Source: Ligula intestinalis (lineage: Eukaryota > Platyhelminthes > Cestoda > Diphyllobothriidea > Diphyllobothriidae). From it: DNA of 64,000 nucleotides. How positions within the stretch are numbered: the stretch's first letter is position 1; each line of letters starts with the position of its first letter. The notes under the pieces were generated by a model that worked only from the letters and a program-made list of their open reading frames with translations, was not told the origin of the DNA and ran no database searches. Positions 32,137 to 44,231 of this stretch are shown in pieces. The stretch spans positions 17,933,721-17,997,720 of the forward strand of contig JAYGXS010000004.1 of the NCBI GenBank assembly GCA_036362985.1, in the 5' to 3' direction. A program made the position numbers and the translations under genes.

Positions 32137-32495
32137 CGAGCCCTCACAATAGCTGCGTAGCTTGATCGGGAGTTGTTTGCACAGTAGCTTGACCGTCGAA
32201 AGCGCTCAACTCCACCACGGCCCCTCGCAGTTTACGCGGCGGGGACGTTCACTTATTTTTTCGTATTAGTAGAGAATGCTTGCCATGCATTTACATCTTT
32301 CTCGCACTCTAACAGCGAGGCCCTCACAATAGGTGAGTATTCTGATCGGGAGTTGTTTGCACAGTAGCTTGACCGTCGAAAGCGCTGAACTCCAAAACGG
32401 CCCCTCGCAGTTTACGCGGCGGTGACTTGCACTTATTTTTTCTAATAGTGGAGCATGCTTGCCATGCATTTACGTCTTTCTCGCGCGCTCACGGC
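32137..32495 (+). repeat. 180-nt tandem duplication
   Basis: Units 32137-32315 and 32316-32495 are near-identical over the long central part (GATCGGGAGTTGTTTGCACA to GCAGTTTACGCGGCGG), with a one-base length difference late in the unit. The high identity compared with other repeats here indicates a recent event. No coding content or known motif. Confidence 0.85.
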
Positions 32496-32839
32496 AGGCT
32501 ATCGATCGGCCTACAGGCGGCGAAGCATACTGACAGGCAATCAATCAATAATTTAAAATTCAAGCTACAGTCAGTCGTTTGTCACCGGCAAATCGTGCCA
32601 GTGCCTGCGCCAGGAGAGAAGCTGATTGGCTCGATGGACATCGCATTACACGCGTTTGTTGTCCTAAATATGTTGTACCTTTAACACTCAAAGACTTCTG
32701 CTGTTACGCTCTTCTTGTCGTGTTCTTCATTGGGGGACTCCCACAAGGCGCAATGAGGCGGTGACACCTCGGCGTTGGCTACCGTTACAACAGGCAGGAC
32801 GAGATGGAGAGGAGCGAAGGTAGAAAGAGACTGAGTGAC

Positions 32840-32965
32840 TGATAAAAATAGTCTCCTTGAAAAATGTTCATCAACTGCTAGCGGAACTCCCTCGTCGCGC
32901 TCTGACTTAGATCTCATTCTCGGGCACTGGCCAGAGCCGCACAGTGGCTAGTAGTCTAGGCAGCT
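32840..32965. repeat. dispersed repeat R3, copy 1
   Basis: Aligns to 33650-33770 (shared pieces CTCATTCTCGGGC and GCTAGTAGTC). In the second copy it lies between two SINE copies, so it may be SINE flank or tail. Confidence 0.5.
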
Positions 32966-33404
32966 ACTAGAAAGAGGGGGAACTGAGGAGAGAAATACGC
33001 TTTATTTTGAAAATAGAATTCCAAAATTTTCAGCAAAAATGCCCACCGTGAATAAAATTAGGCACAAAAGCCACATGAGACCTGGAGATCACCAAATATG
33101 CATAATGACCGATTACTGCAATGGCCGAGATCTTGACGAATTATCCTTGAATGTCGAACGCTAGTGACCTCATTGTTGTACTTCGAATAAACAAATAGGG
33201 ATAAAAATTGGTTTTTAGTGGGCACAATAGTCCAACCCATGTATATATACGAAATTTGCGTGCGAATAGAGAGCAGAAAAGAATGGTGACTCAGAAACAA
33301 AAGCTCGGACAGTCAGCTTTCTGTATCCCTAATGGTGGATTTAATACGAGCAGTCGGCTGGGCGGGTAAATCTACCCACGTGTCATTGAATGCACGGCTT
33401 ACGG

Positions 33405-33475
33405 TGAGCCTCGTTGCTCAGTGATAGAGCTTTGGCTGCGCTAAAACCTCTGTAGATTCGACTGCCGCCGAGGCC
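33405..33475 (+). mobile_element. tRNA-like SINE head without body
   Basis: TTGCTCAGTGATAGAGC matches a tRNA D-arm / A box; GATTCGACTGC is a weak B box about 40 nt later. No acceptor stem can form, so it is a SINE head rather than a tRNA gene. Confidence 0.5.
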
Positions 33476-33494
33476 GCGAATTTCTCACAATTGG

Positions 33495-33650
33495 GTCAAC
33501 TGAAAGACAAGGGACACTGGAATGGCTATTTCTGGCTTATTAGCCGTCACCAGCCCGTCGTGCCCAGCTCCAAGTGATTCACTACTCGAGGCTCGAACGC
33601 TCTGATCTTGTAGCCACCAGCTCTTTGTATTTCCGGTTTAGATCGGGAGA
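33495..33650 (-). mobile_element. SINE copy S3 with hammerhead, one core change
   Basis: Minus strand: B-box-like GCGTTCGAGCCTC near 33603-33591, then the hammerhead body. The box is CTGGTGA (33553-33547; A6 changed to G), helix II is CGGCT/AGCC with loop AATA, and GAAA is intact, followed by TAGCCATT. The A6 change should impair cutting. Confidence 0.6.
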
Positions 33651-33770
33651 TATAGTCACTCGTTGATGAACATTTACCATTTGCTAACAGAACTCACTCC
33701 CCCGCCCTGTCTTGGGTCTCATTCTCGGGCCCCGACAGCCGCCGCCCAGCAGCTAGTAGTCGAGATGGAT
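33650..33770. repeat. dispersed repeat R3, copy 2
   Basis: See 32840-32965. It joins SINE copy S3 on its left to copy S4 on its right. Confidence 0.5.
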
Positions 33771-33819
33771 AGTATTGCCGGCAAAGAGAAGGGAGTCTCG
33801 GTTGGTGTACCACTTGGGG

Positions 33820-33905
33820 GGGGGGGTATGACTGGCTGACGACGGCTGATAAGCCTGAAACGGCCATTGCAGTCTGCCTTGTCGTTGCCGACAATCCTAT
33901 CAAAC
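33820..33905 (+). mobile_element. SINE copy S4, headless, hammerhead core intact
   Basis: Hammerhead 33830-33874: helix I GACTGG with GCAGTC (five pairs, one G.G mismatch), box CTGACGA (33836-33842), C, helix II GGCT/AGCC with loop GATA, T, GAAA (33857-33860), CGGCCA (GGCC palindrome) and TT, with the predicted cut after T33868. All invariant core residues are present. The tRNA head is replaced by a G run (33816-33826). The body continues with CTTGTCGTTGCCG, the SINE tail sequence. Confidence 0.65.
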
Positions 33906-34079
33906 AAGCAGTCTGTTAAACAAGCTACCATCAGCCCCAGCTCTAAATTCACTCTCTGCACGTCCTGGCGCGTACTGTATGTTGGCACTCCGTCTTTCTC
34001 CGTTGATTCGGGCGGTGGTGGTGGTGGTGTGAGCATCCAGCTTGACGACACCTTACTGGCTGCCTTCGTTGGCGCCTAG

Positions 34080-37000
34080 GCGCTGCGAAATGGGTGCGGT
34101 TAGTGGGGCTGGAAACTACAACAGGCTCACGTGGTGAACGTGTTGACAGGTTTGTTCACGCACACGCACGTACACACACAATTTACATAGGTCCGAGTGC
34201 ATTCTGGTCTGCTCGATGAGCATACTCAGGCTTATTCTTTTGCGGTAAAACCGCAATTTATTCGCTGTTAGGCCATCCTTTCGGGAGGCAGCTACGTCAA
34301 GATCGTAAGCGTCCACGAGTTAGACAAAGAGGTATAAAGTCACGACTTAACTTCTATCTTAAGGGACAAAATTGCGTATCTCTTAATTTCTTTTAAATTT
34401 TTTAGTTGGATGAAGCATCAAATAAGGCCCCTACCGCTATCATCGTGCTGAAAGGCACTGTAATTGCCCCTTAAGCACCCATGTCAAATTCAGTTAGCCG
34501 ATAAAAACGCGACAGCTAGCTCACGTCTGCCGTATAGTTCAAGCTGGTTAGCATTGTGTTTGTTCTCTCTGACAGACAACAAAACTTTAATTCATATTTT
34601 CGTCAGTGAGGCTCACTCAAAAGTGGGGCTCCGGACAAGGGTTGAAGTTTAATTAGGGGTCAGGTTGATTTTCGTTAGAATTGAGGTTCGGCCAGGGCTA
34701 AAATTAAGGTCAGATTTTAAACCCCGTTACGGTATCTCAACCGATATTTATCGCAAGGGTGCATATTCCTCTCACCCACCAACCTTCCCTGTACAGTCGA
34801 CATGAAAATTAATAAAAATATTGTAATCCATGGTTCGAATGATTAACCGCCGAAGTCACTAATGACGTTTACTAATGCTGCAGTTTATCAACTAGTCCTA
34901 ACTTGGCAGTGAAATTGTAGGAAGTCAAGCGATTCTGCGTATTTCGTCACCTTCGCCTCGGTCAAATGTATTATAGGAAAAAAAACTTAAATTACTCTTG
35001 AATAGTTTTCACTTACTAGATGACATGCAGAGGATGCTAAAAGTAAATAAAAAAGTAGTTTATTTGAAAGTCTGGGTTTTTGAATTTCTAAAACGAACCT
35101 CAGTGCAATTTACTCTTCAGCAGACAACTATCCCAAAATCCTGATACTGTGTATGAATATACTGAACGTTCTAAAAGCTTTCTATGAACTGGCCAGGTAG
35201 GTAAATGGAACCCCCTTCCCTTATTGCGCCAACTTTCAGAGAAACGAGCGTAAATGCAAAGGGTGGGGTTGAAAATAGGCGTTGAGTTGGATTTGCGATT
35301 GGTGCTAAGGTCAGGATTAGTGTTAAGGTATGTTAGCGGCTAAAAAGGATTAAGTGTGAGATTAGAATTTACTTTTTTAGGGACATCGTTATGACACGGG
35401 TATATTTACTTTTCCTGAAATTTCGCGCATAGCCACCTCCATTACCGGTGGGACGTTTTTGATCCGTTTCTTATAAGCAAGATTTTGTGTAGTATCATCG
35501 TTCAATACCTGCATTCAGATAAATGCAACGTTGTCGAAAAACCTGTGATTTTTTAATCTCATCCACCGGCTTTTCTATGGTTGGGTAGAAGTTAAAATAA
35601 GTACTCCGAAGCGTCATAATCATAGCAGTATTTTCTTAAGTTGCTCATTTTCACCAACATCACACACGAGGACGTTACTTAGAAAAGGATTTTGAAATTG
35701 AATTTTAGGCCTTTCGTGGTTTTTATCACAGTGATCACGCGCTGAACCAGTAATACGTTTAGCGGCTAGCGTTGATAGCACGCATGCAAAGAAAGAGATT
35801 GTATTATCGGATAAAATATATTCAATGCGGAAAGAAGCAAATGCCATCGATCCCTCGTTGGAAAAGTCTGTAAACGGCTGTTTTTGCTTCGAAGGCTTGT
35901 CTGCCGGCCACAGTATCGACAGCGAGTGGATAAAATCAGGACAAAAGATATGCGTATACTCCAGCTCAACAGTATATTCATCTGACATTGTGTCCAACCT
36001 CACCATAACCTGTGTAAGCTTTCATAGTGGTTGAATTTACAGTGTCCAAATACCCGCAAAGACATATGCGACTCAGCAGTACGCTTCACACGATGAATGA
36101 TGTTTGTATTGACCCTGTAGCGCCTTCTACCTTCCACACAGCGCCACGCATTAGGTCACGTGATTGCAGTTCTCGATCACCAGTTCAAGTGACAGTGAGC
36201 CAAATTGCAGGAACAACAACGGTGGTGAGAGTGCAGTAATTAATAACTTGGGTGTGGGCTGACGAGTATTCATCGCATGAAATACGATCCCAGCAATCAT
36301 CACAAGAGTTACTAGGCTCGATGTGTATGTAGCAACCTTGTAGCGCCTTCCATCTCCAGCGCCACTTCATGCATGAGATCAACTGATTTCAGTCTCTGTC
36401 TGCCCCTGGTGCAGCCCTAATCAGCACGAACACTTGCCTCACGCCCCTGCTAGTAAGCTCGCATGCGATAGTGGCTGCCTACCCCGGTCTGGTCAAGCAC
36501 TGTCAAGCTTGATTCACACAGAAATCGCTCTGACCGCTGTGGTGACTGTCACCCTCAAACACTGGCCCTCTTGAGAGTGTTCATGCACTCGTCTGACAGT
36601 CAACTTCCTCCTCTTTTTCTGTGCAGAATAAACTGTTCCTTCTACTTGGCGTCTCACTTATTCTCGTCCCCGGTGAAACCGGGCCTAAAGACCGGACTGG
36701 TGGGGGTTCTCCCTATTAACTTCCCCCACTGTGATATGTTCACGGCCATTATTTCCTGCCAGAATAAACAAAATACTCAAGGATTCCGAGTACAGTCAAC
36801 TTTCACTAGCGTTTCCACTACCCTGATCTTATTCCATTCGACACAGTGCTAAGCTTTGTAGTAAGCAATCAGACCTTCAGTAAGGAGAGGCCTTTTAAAT
36901 TAATTGCTTATGAATCTACAAAAGCAAGCTTATGAAATAGCTACTTCTTAGAAACTTTAAAGCACATACTGCTGCGGCCAGCAGACATTTTCAAGCATGC

Positions 37001-38750
37001 ATAAGCTGAGATCCGTGGGTCAGGTAATGGGAAATAATGCTTAAAAAAACGCAGAGTTCTCACCCATACATATGTTTTATAAGAAATCGCCCAGCTCTGA
37101 CTCAGTTCTGCGGACCTTCACATAAAGTGGCACAATATTATGCAGCAAACACCAGTAACGCTACTATAATGAATACATCGTCCTGGTTGCCAAAGTCTGG
37201 TGGCATTTAGACCAAACGAACAGTTAAATTTTCTCTATATCCACACAGTAAAATGACCTCTTCTCCTTGCCTGAAATGTTCAAGATTCCATGGGTGCCGT
37301 AACAACAAGCGTGGATCCGACATGCGGTCTCCTTACGTGTGCAGTAGTATTCGTCTATACAAGGACTTATGGGATTAAGTTCGAGCAGATTATTTTGGCA
37401 GGCCACCTTCTGGTTGCATCCCCATATCAGTTTGCGGTCATTCTAAACTTATATGTGCACACGTCTCTCAATCAACTGCTTGCTTCTAAAATCTGCAGTG
37501 CATTGAAGGTAGCGTTACTGCTACAGTATATTGGCCCATTTGTTTTGCATTGTGCCCCCTAAACGGGCCGCATGGTAGATGCGCTGGACCAACAGGAGAG
37601 CTGGATTAAGACATGGCAGGTGCTATTCAGGTTGCATTGTCATAACAACCGCCGAACACAGGAGAGGGTGGACTAGTGATGCAAGTAGGTGCAAGCTCAA
37701 GCAGCAGACACCTGTGGCCTTTATGATAATCCAACTCCGGGGGATCTGAGTCACGTTTGGCTCCTACAGTCGCTTGCATCCGATCCTGTCTCCGGTCTTC
37801 TTGACTCTGCCTTGACACCGGATATAGGCGGGTGTTGCAATGGACGCAAAGTAAGTCTCACATCACTGCAAGACCCCGTACCTGAACTACAATCCTGTTT
37901 AACACAAAGTAGACATCCTCGGTGTCGACTTACAAACTGCTCTACTATGATCGCCACATCAGAAATTGAAGATAGAGTTGCTGGTACAAAAAAACTAAAC
38001 AAATGACCTATACTCCTGTGACTTCAAGTTCACACCTGTTCTACTAGCATTTGGTGGTAGCATTTTGCTATTCAATGTATCTCCAAGCTATATTCTGACG
38101 GTAACTTTTAATTGGGAACACCCTGCTTTGTCTAAGTCCCTTCTCATCGTTGTCCTTTCGTGAACTGTGAATTCAGGGTCGAGAGACAGGTCGATTAGCG
38201 CCAGCCGTGCGACTGTGTCTTTTTGGCAGGTAACATTGTCTGATCATTTCATCAATCCTGTAAAATTTGGCTGAAGTATTTTGCCGATGAAATTTCATCG
38301 ACGTGATGGTCTTCAGGGTCTATCCTCGGCGGATATGTATGCAACATGAACCAAAAGAAAAATTGTTGACCACCGAATTGTAGAGACCACGCGAAAATGA
38401 CTAGAAAGCCCTAGGAGTTCATATAAAAGCTATAAAGAGTTAGAGATAACGATGCCAAATGAGTAAGGAGTTCACTGCAACACCTCCGGGAAAATAGAAG
38501 CAGCAAAAGGCTAACCCCCTCTCAGTGCCAAGTAAAATAATATTTTAAACATCGTCTTCAATTTTCGTCCAAGAAAATGCACAAGAAATCAATGGACTGA
38601 CCAAATCAAGTCATTCAGACGAACGATTAGGTAATGAATTGCAACGATAATAAAAATGTACTTCTTAAATTTAGGCAGAAAGGGTGTGAAAATATCAAAT
38701 GAACGGTCTGAATTAAAATAAAGACTTTGCACACTTCTTGAGTAATAACG
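34080..38750. other. intergenic, no gene recognised
   Basis: 34140-34185 has a CA-rich run. 36113-36185 and 36336-36400 share CTTGTAGCGCCTTCC-like text, a diverged duplication. At 36635 a good acceptor-like tract (TTTTTCTGTGCAG) precedes a short open stretch, but no donor or family supports an exon. Frames up to 128 codons (35620-36006) lack any domain. Confidence 0.45.
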
Positions 38751-38756
38751 CTGCCA

Positions 38757-38925
38757 GCCAAATCCCCGGAACCTCCGACGAAATTCCGGGGAGATAGGGG
38801 GTGATCCGGGGGTGATGACAGCGATTCTACAGGGGTAAGGACGAAGTTTTCAACCCACATCTCCCCAGCCTCACCCCCGGCGTCACCTCCGGATTTTCCG
38901 GTCGAAATTCCGGGGAGGGTATATA
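38757..38925. repeat. GC-rich imperfect inverted repeat
   Basis: An island of GC in AT-rich DNA. CGAAATTCCGGGGAG occurs twice (about 38779 and 38905), and GGGGGTGATCCGGGGGTGA opposes CTCACCCCCGGCGTCACC, so the segment can fold back on itself. No coding frame. Possibly a small inverted-repeat transposon. Confidence 0.5.
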
Positions 38926-38929
38926 TTAA

Positions 38930-41595
38930 ATTATAAAATTATCCGTAAAAATAATATTAAATGTCACCTTAAAATGCACTTCTTCTTCCAGCGATCGCAT
39001 CTTATATTTCTGAAGGGTGGAAATATTTGCTCTCACAGTGAGGCCGATGCCCGAGTCCATTAACGGAGCCTGTAAACGACATTGAGAATACTCGTATTTC
39101 TAGCTTATTTGTTTTAGTTCTCCAGGGAGGTGCTGGAACTTACGCACAGTAGGATTAAGGCAAATTGCGGAGGTGTATGAGAGTGAAAACCAGGGAATCC
39201 ATGTTTATTGGTAAGCGCAGATAGGATAATCTCACGCGGTCTGCAGCAAGGAAGCATAACTCTCAAATTCTCCTATTTTTTGTCCCGTGACTAAACAATT
39301 AGAACATTTGTGAAAAACGGGACTACTGAACAGTCGTTAGTAGGCTCTTATTATTAACGTCCACCTATAGGTGGCTCCACAACAAATCGCTTCTGGCTAC
39401 TGACAAAATACTTGGGCAAAAGAGAAAAATACTTTATAAACTGCTTTATTATGGAGGTGATGCATCGCATTTTGACTTAGAAAGTCATGTTGCATTGTGC
39501 ATTTAAAGAGTTGCATTGATGGTTTTGTCAAATTTGGTGGCACAAACACTGACAGCGTGCAGCTTTGTGTGAATACTCACTTGCTACCTGGGTTCGACAA
39601 CTTAACTAAAAGTCCGAAAATACCGTCTGAGTGAGTATCAGCGTTTGACTTTCGATCTGAAGTCATGCAAAAAGCACACTGAGATATCTGGGGACTCCGC
39701 GCTGAACAAAATTCCAAGCGGGAAAGCTATGGAAGATTGCCAACACAAGTATGTGTGCAGTGAACCAGTCACAATGTTGGAGATCTGCGCTAGGTTATAT
39801 TCCCAGTTACCTTGATTGTGGCAAACCATTGCGGTCAAAACACGGAAAATGGGAATGAACGACGGTTTTTCTACTTCCAATAAGTCAACGCTTCTTGGAA
39901 GTACCAGGACAAAACAGCACTCAGGAGTTGGAGTATCTCGAATTTAATCGCTAGCTAGGTTGCAGTTTAATGCCAGATAACCTGCTCAATGAGCCTGAAT
40001 TGAAACAGTCTTTAGGGCATTGTCGTTTTATTACGTCTGAAAAACCCTCAAAGAAGCCTGATTAATGTGCATTCGCCGATATGCGTTGACGTGATATTAA
40101 AAGTTGCTGGTTATTACGCACGCGCCCATCCCTAGTTGCTCAAATGTTCGCTTGCCACTGGAACGCAGAAGGATTAGACAAAATAGTGAAGCATATACGG
40201 CGCAAGCCTAGTTTATTACAACGCGCTCACCATAAATTTACTACAGCTCAACTATTGCAAAATTAAACAGCATTGGTGGCGTCATTTGCAGTCATCAGTC
40301 TATCGTGTATGGAGTACTAGGAACAAAAATGCAGCCTGTTTTTTCTGACTGTATTTGAGTCCGTAACTTAGAATTTTGGGTAAGGTTAACATGGAATAAA
40401 TTTTCAGTTCAATGGAAGCGATAAAGGAATGAAAGTGTTCTATTTGGCACAAGTGTCGTGTCTCCTCTTAGCTCGCACGTCAAGCGGTGTCTAGTGCATT
40501 TACTAACGTGCTGCTCTATCAAGACTAACAAAGGCGTATGCTTGCCAAACTAGTCTTGGTCATAAAGAAAAGGCGCGTTGCACAGTTACTTGGAACAGGA
40601 CTGGGTATTTTCAAAAAAAATCAAACGATTTATGGAAGACCAGTGACCAGACTTTATATTACTCTCAAAACACCAGTCGGTCACTTCGCATAAGGGCAAC
40701 TTTGGCTGACTGTGGGGCCTAATAGTATTTGACACTTAGCTGTCTTTCAAGTCACGGTGATAAGCAAAGCGTGCTATTCCCATGCTTTTCTCAGGAATAC
40801 ATCAGAGGAACAAAATGGAGAGGGAGCCAGTGATTCTACTTCCTCTCAGGTGAACGATGCTGAAAGCCGTTAGGTGGTTTATGAGGTTGGGCATCACCAT
40901 GTGTATTTTAAGTGCTCCTGAGGCAAGCAGTGACCATGTGATATAGTTGACGTTGTCCGAAAGTAGGTTTCGGTGGAGGCGCCTGAAGCCTAATAGGCAC
41001 GTCCGGGGTGTCTGTATGTTTCTCAATGATTCCGGTTCTTTTTCTAGCATTTCAATTTTGTTATCTGAATCCTTATTTTTCTGTGTCTTCCACGTTAAAA
41101 CCCTCACCACTACTATTTCAGTAGATGGTCAGTTTGAATAAATAGTTTACCGGTATTCGGTCATCACATATATTATATGAATACGGTTTACTTTCCTCAA
41201 CCTTCCCAGTTTGCCCTCACCAACTATATCCACGCAAATACATTTAGCTACTCTGACTTGCTTACAGATCTGCTGCATCTGGCATCGAGTAAAGCCGTCC
41301 GCGTTCATAGCCAATAAGGCACTTTCTGCAGGCTATAGTCACCTTAGCGACTTTTCTCCGAGGCTGCCATAACTTGCTAGAAGCGAGCACAAACTTATGC
41401 ACCAAGCTGTCTAAGTTTCAACAAAAGTGGCGCCTATTAGGGTTCAGTTACCCAAAAATTAATGCGTTTAAGTTACCTTCCCACTCACACAACTGTGTGC
41501 GTCTATGAAGATTTTTACGGGCTTCCCATACCTTTAATTTTAGACAAAACTATTCAACTGGGAATTTTGGGATATTTATATCACGCGTATCATAA
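38930..41595. other. intergenic, nothing firm
   Basis: 38980-39025 contains CCAGCGATCGCATCTT and TTTCTGAA, a scrap of a family A end. The 102-codon frame at 40802-41110 (minus) has no recognised domain. Confidence 0.4.
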
Positions 41596-41604
41596 ACAGA
41601 GAGT

Positions 41605-41720
41605 ACACTCACGAAGCGCTTTTCTGCCTCACTGGGCGTCATCAGGTGGTGGTAGTTCAACTCCACTGTAGCAGCGGAAAAGGCCGCCACACTCGAGTTT
41701 CCAACTCGCGTCTCTCAAGC
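41605..41720 (-). ncRNA. repeat with hammerhead motif, core intact (family G)
   Basis: Minus strand: box CTGATGA (41645-41639), C, helix II GCC/GGC (41637-41635 with 41628-41626) around loop CAGTGA, A, GAAA (41624-41621), AGCGCT, T, with the predicted cut after C41613. Helix III is the 8-nt palindrome AAGCGCTT. Helix I pairs CAC with GTG next to the core. The C.A mismatch at the base of helix II is shared with the SINE hammerheads. No invariant core residue is missing. The upstream sequence to about 41720 seems part of the same repeat but has no tRNA-like head. Confidence 0.65.
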
Positions 41721-41729
41721 CATTAATGA

Positions 41730-44225
41730 TGCGGTCATTACTGATGCGCAAGCAAAATAGATACATTACTGACTGAATGCATAGCATAACACATTTTTCA
41801 TAGGCAAACAGTTCTTTGATTATTTTTTGCACTAGAATCGATGTTCGAAAAAATATAGCGTAGCCTCTCAGAACTTTACGAGAAAACGAAACAAAGTGTA
41901 TTATGACTGGTGCTAGACAACTTTGTTATCTGCATGCACGCTGGCAATCCTCTAGAGTAAAAACTTTACATTTTTCATTGAGACATTTGCCACTGCCGGT
42001 TAGATGTGAGCCGATAGATGAAAAATTCGGGTACCTGCATACTTTCCAGATGCTATATAAACCGGCAAATTTCGATGTCACTTACCGCGATGAATCATTA
42101 GACTCAATGAGATGAGTTGGTAGAACTTGACCTTCTTAGCTCAATTCTGACTTTTCTGGTTACTAAGTAAATGAAAGTGGCGTTCAGAGTGCTGAAAACT
42201 GAATACAAAGGTGAGAGACATTTGCCGTGTTGCGAAACCCAGGAAAAGGGATCATGGCCATATAGTAATTTATGCGGTGAAAATCGGTATTTCTTCGCAG
42301 AAATAAACTTATTAGGCATGCGTATAAATCAAAACGTGGTATACATCACTAGCAGTAGCTATCGACACTGATTTTAAAGTTGTCAAATGAAAGCAAAGCT
42401 GTACAGAGAAAAAATCTGCAGTGTTTTCAGAAGTTTTATGTCGTTTTATTCTACTAACGGCAGCACGTTGGTTCGTTTTCGAAGAATGTAAATAAAACAG
42501 AAAATGTCATATTTCATGTTTAAATGAACTTAGAGAGTGTATTCTATTAACAGCGCTCTGTACAATATAGCTTTCCCTGTTCCCGAGATGATGTAGGCCA
42601 CATTTTTTAATAACTATATTTTATGGCTCCATTAACACACAAAATATAGCATACGTAGACGACAAAATTAGAAACTTGAATAAGGTTGCAATAAGTTAGC
42701 GTTTTGTTTCTTTCGAATTTATTTTACACAAAATAAATTGAATGTACTTTAAAATTAAATTCTTAACCTTCATCTTGAGTTGCAAAACAAAGTTGATTTA
42801 CAGTGTTAAGCTTCAAAAGTTTGATAAGATAACGCCATAAATTAATGTTTTATGCAAATGATGATTTCGTTTAGGAATTTTAGCACAACCGAAATATGTG
42901 TCTGAAGGTTTAAGTATCCCGTAATTCCCAATCAGTTTAACTAGAATGGGTTTTAAGTCAAGTAAGCATTCTAGTTTTAAGGAACCAATAAAATTATCTT
43001 TGCACTTTTCACTAGACTAGTCTAGTCCATTAGTCTTTATAAACGTACAGTCTCCCATTAGATTCTAGCTTAGTTAAATCCTTTGTCGCTATTTTAGCGA
43101 ACTGGTGGTCTTTCTTCTTAGTATTCACGAGATGATACTTTGTGAGAGGGTATATTTTTTCTCTCAGGCAATCTATTAAACATTTAAATTTGAGGTTTTC
43201 GGCAGCCATATCCGTTGAACACTTGGCAAGACTCGGAACACAACTTGAAAACACTACTCAAGTGGCATGCTACTCTATAAATTTCAATGCTTTTACTGTG
43301 GCATTCATATGACAGTTTGCTTGGCTGAAAATGAGCAAACGGCATGCCATTATAGGAGTTTATACATATTGTGCATGGTACGTACGCAGCACTTTGACAG
43401 ACAATGGCCGTTATTTTTCTCGGGACACATGTGTTTATATTGAAGTTTCCAACATAAAATCGCGCCTGATTTTCACGTAGGGAGCCTAGCATGATGCATA
43501 TGCAAGCAGTACACTTCTTGAAATAAATGACGATTTATGTGTCCCTGTTGTGTTTTTAATCTACGTTACCCGCGAAGATACTCTTTGCGTTGCTGTTAAT
43601 CACGAAAACATGGCTACAAACAGCCATTTAAATAGCTTCTAAGCTAACGGAGTAATTGATCAAATAACTGACACTTCGTTTTGCCTAATCACATGACTGC
43701 AAATTCCGTGGCGTGAGAGCAGATCATTTGCATACATTTCTTTCTTTAATTAGACAGATAGAGGTCTTAGTCCACTTAATCTGGCTGTAAGACTTACTGT
43801 TATTATTATAGGGTTAATGCAATTTTTAGGTGCCTTTTTGATGAATATAATTCTGAACGCAAATACATGGCGGTCGGTGCCGTGAAAATTTCCTCTTCCA
43901 TAGACGTTTGATACTCCGTGCAATTTGTCTACCTTGCTCGTGTTAATCATTAAAAATATAGTAGTTAACCGCTTGGCATCGCTTTACCAAAAATGCTTCG
44001 AAATTGTACTGTCGAAACCCAAAAAATTGTTAAAAGACAGATATCAGTATCAGTATATTGAGGGTATGTAGGAAAAATTCATTTGAGTGCCCTTTTTGTA
44101 CATATGTGCAGTGGTAGCAAAAAAATTGTTGCTTAGACTGTTGGCGAGTCCAGTTGTCCTGTGTCTTAGACCACATATCCTTAATTACGAAACTGTCAAT
44201 AGTGGAAAAAAGGCGAGTTCCAGGA
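41730..44225. other. AT-rich intergenic, nothing recognised
   Basis: Only short frames without domain similarity. No repeat that I can match within the window. Confidence 0.5.
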
Positions 44226-44231
44226 AGCAGT

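Noticed and set aside
33405..33475. Functional tRNA gene
   Set aside because: A-box-like sequence is present but no acceptor stem or proper T arm can form; better explained as a SINE head.
36635..36720. Exon after a strong acceptor-like tract
   Set aside because: No convincing donor, no family similarity and an early stop.
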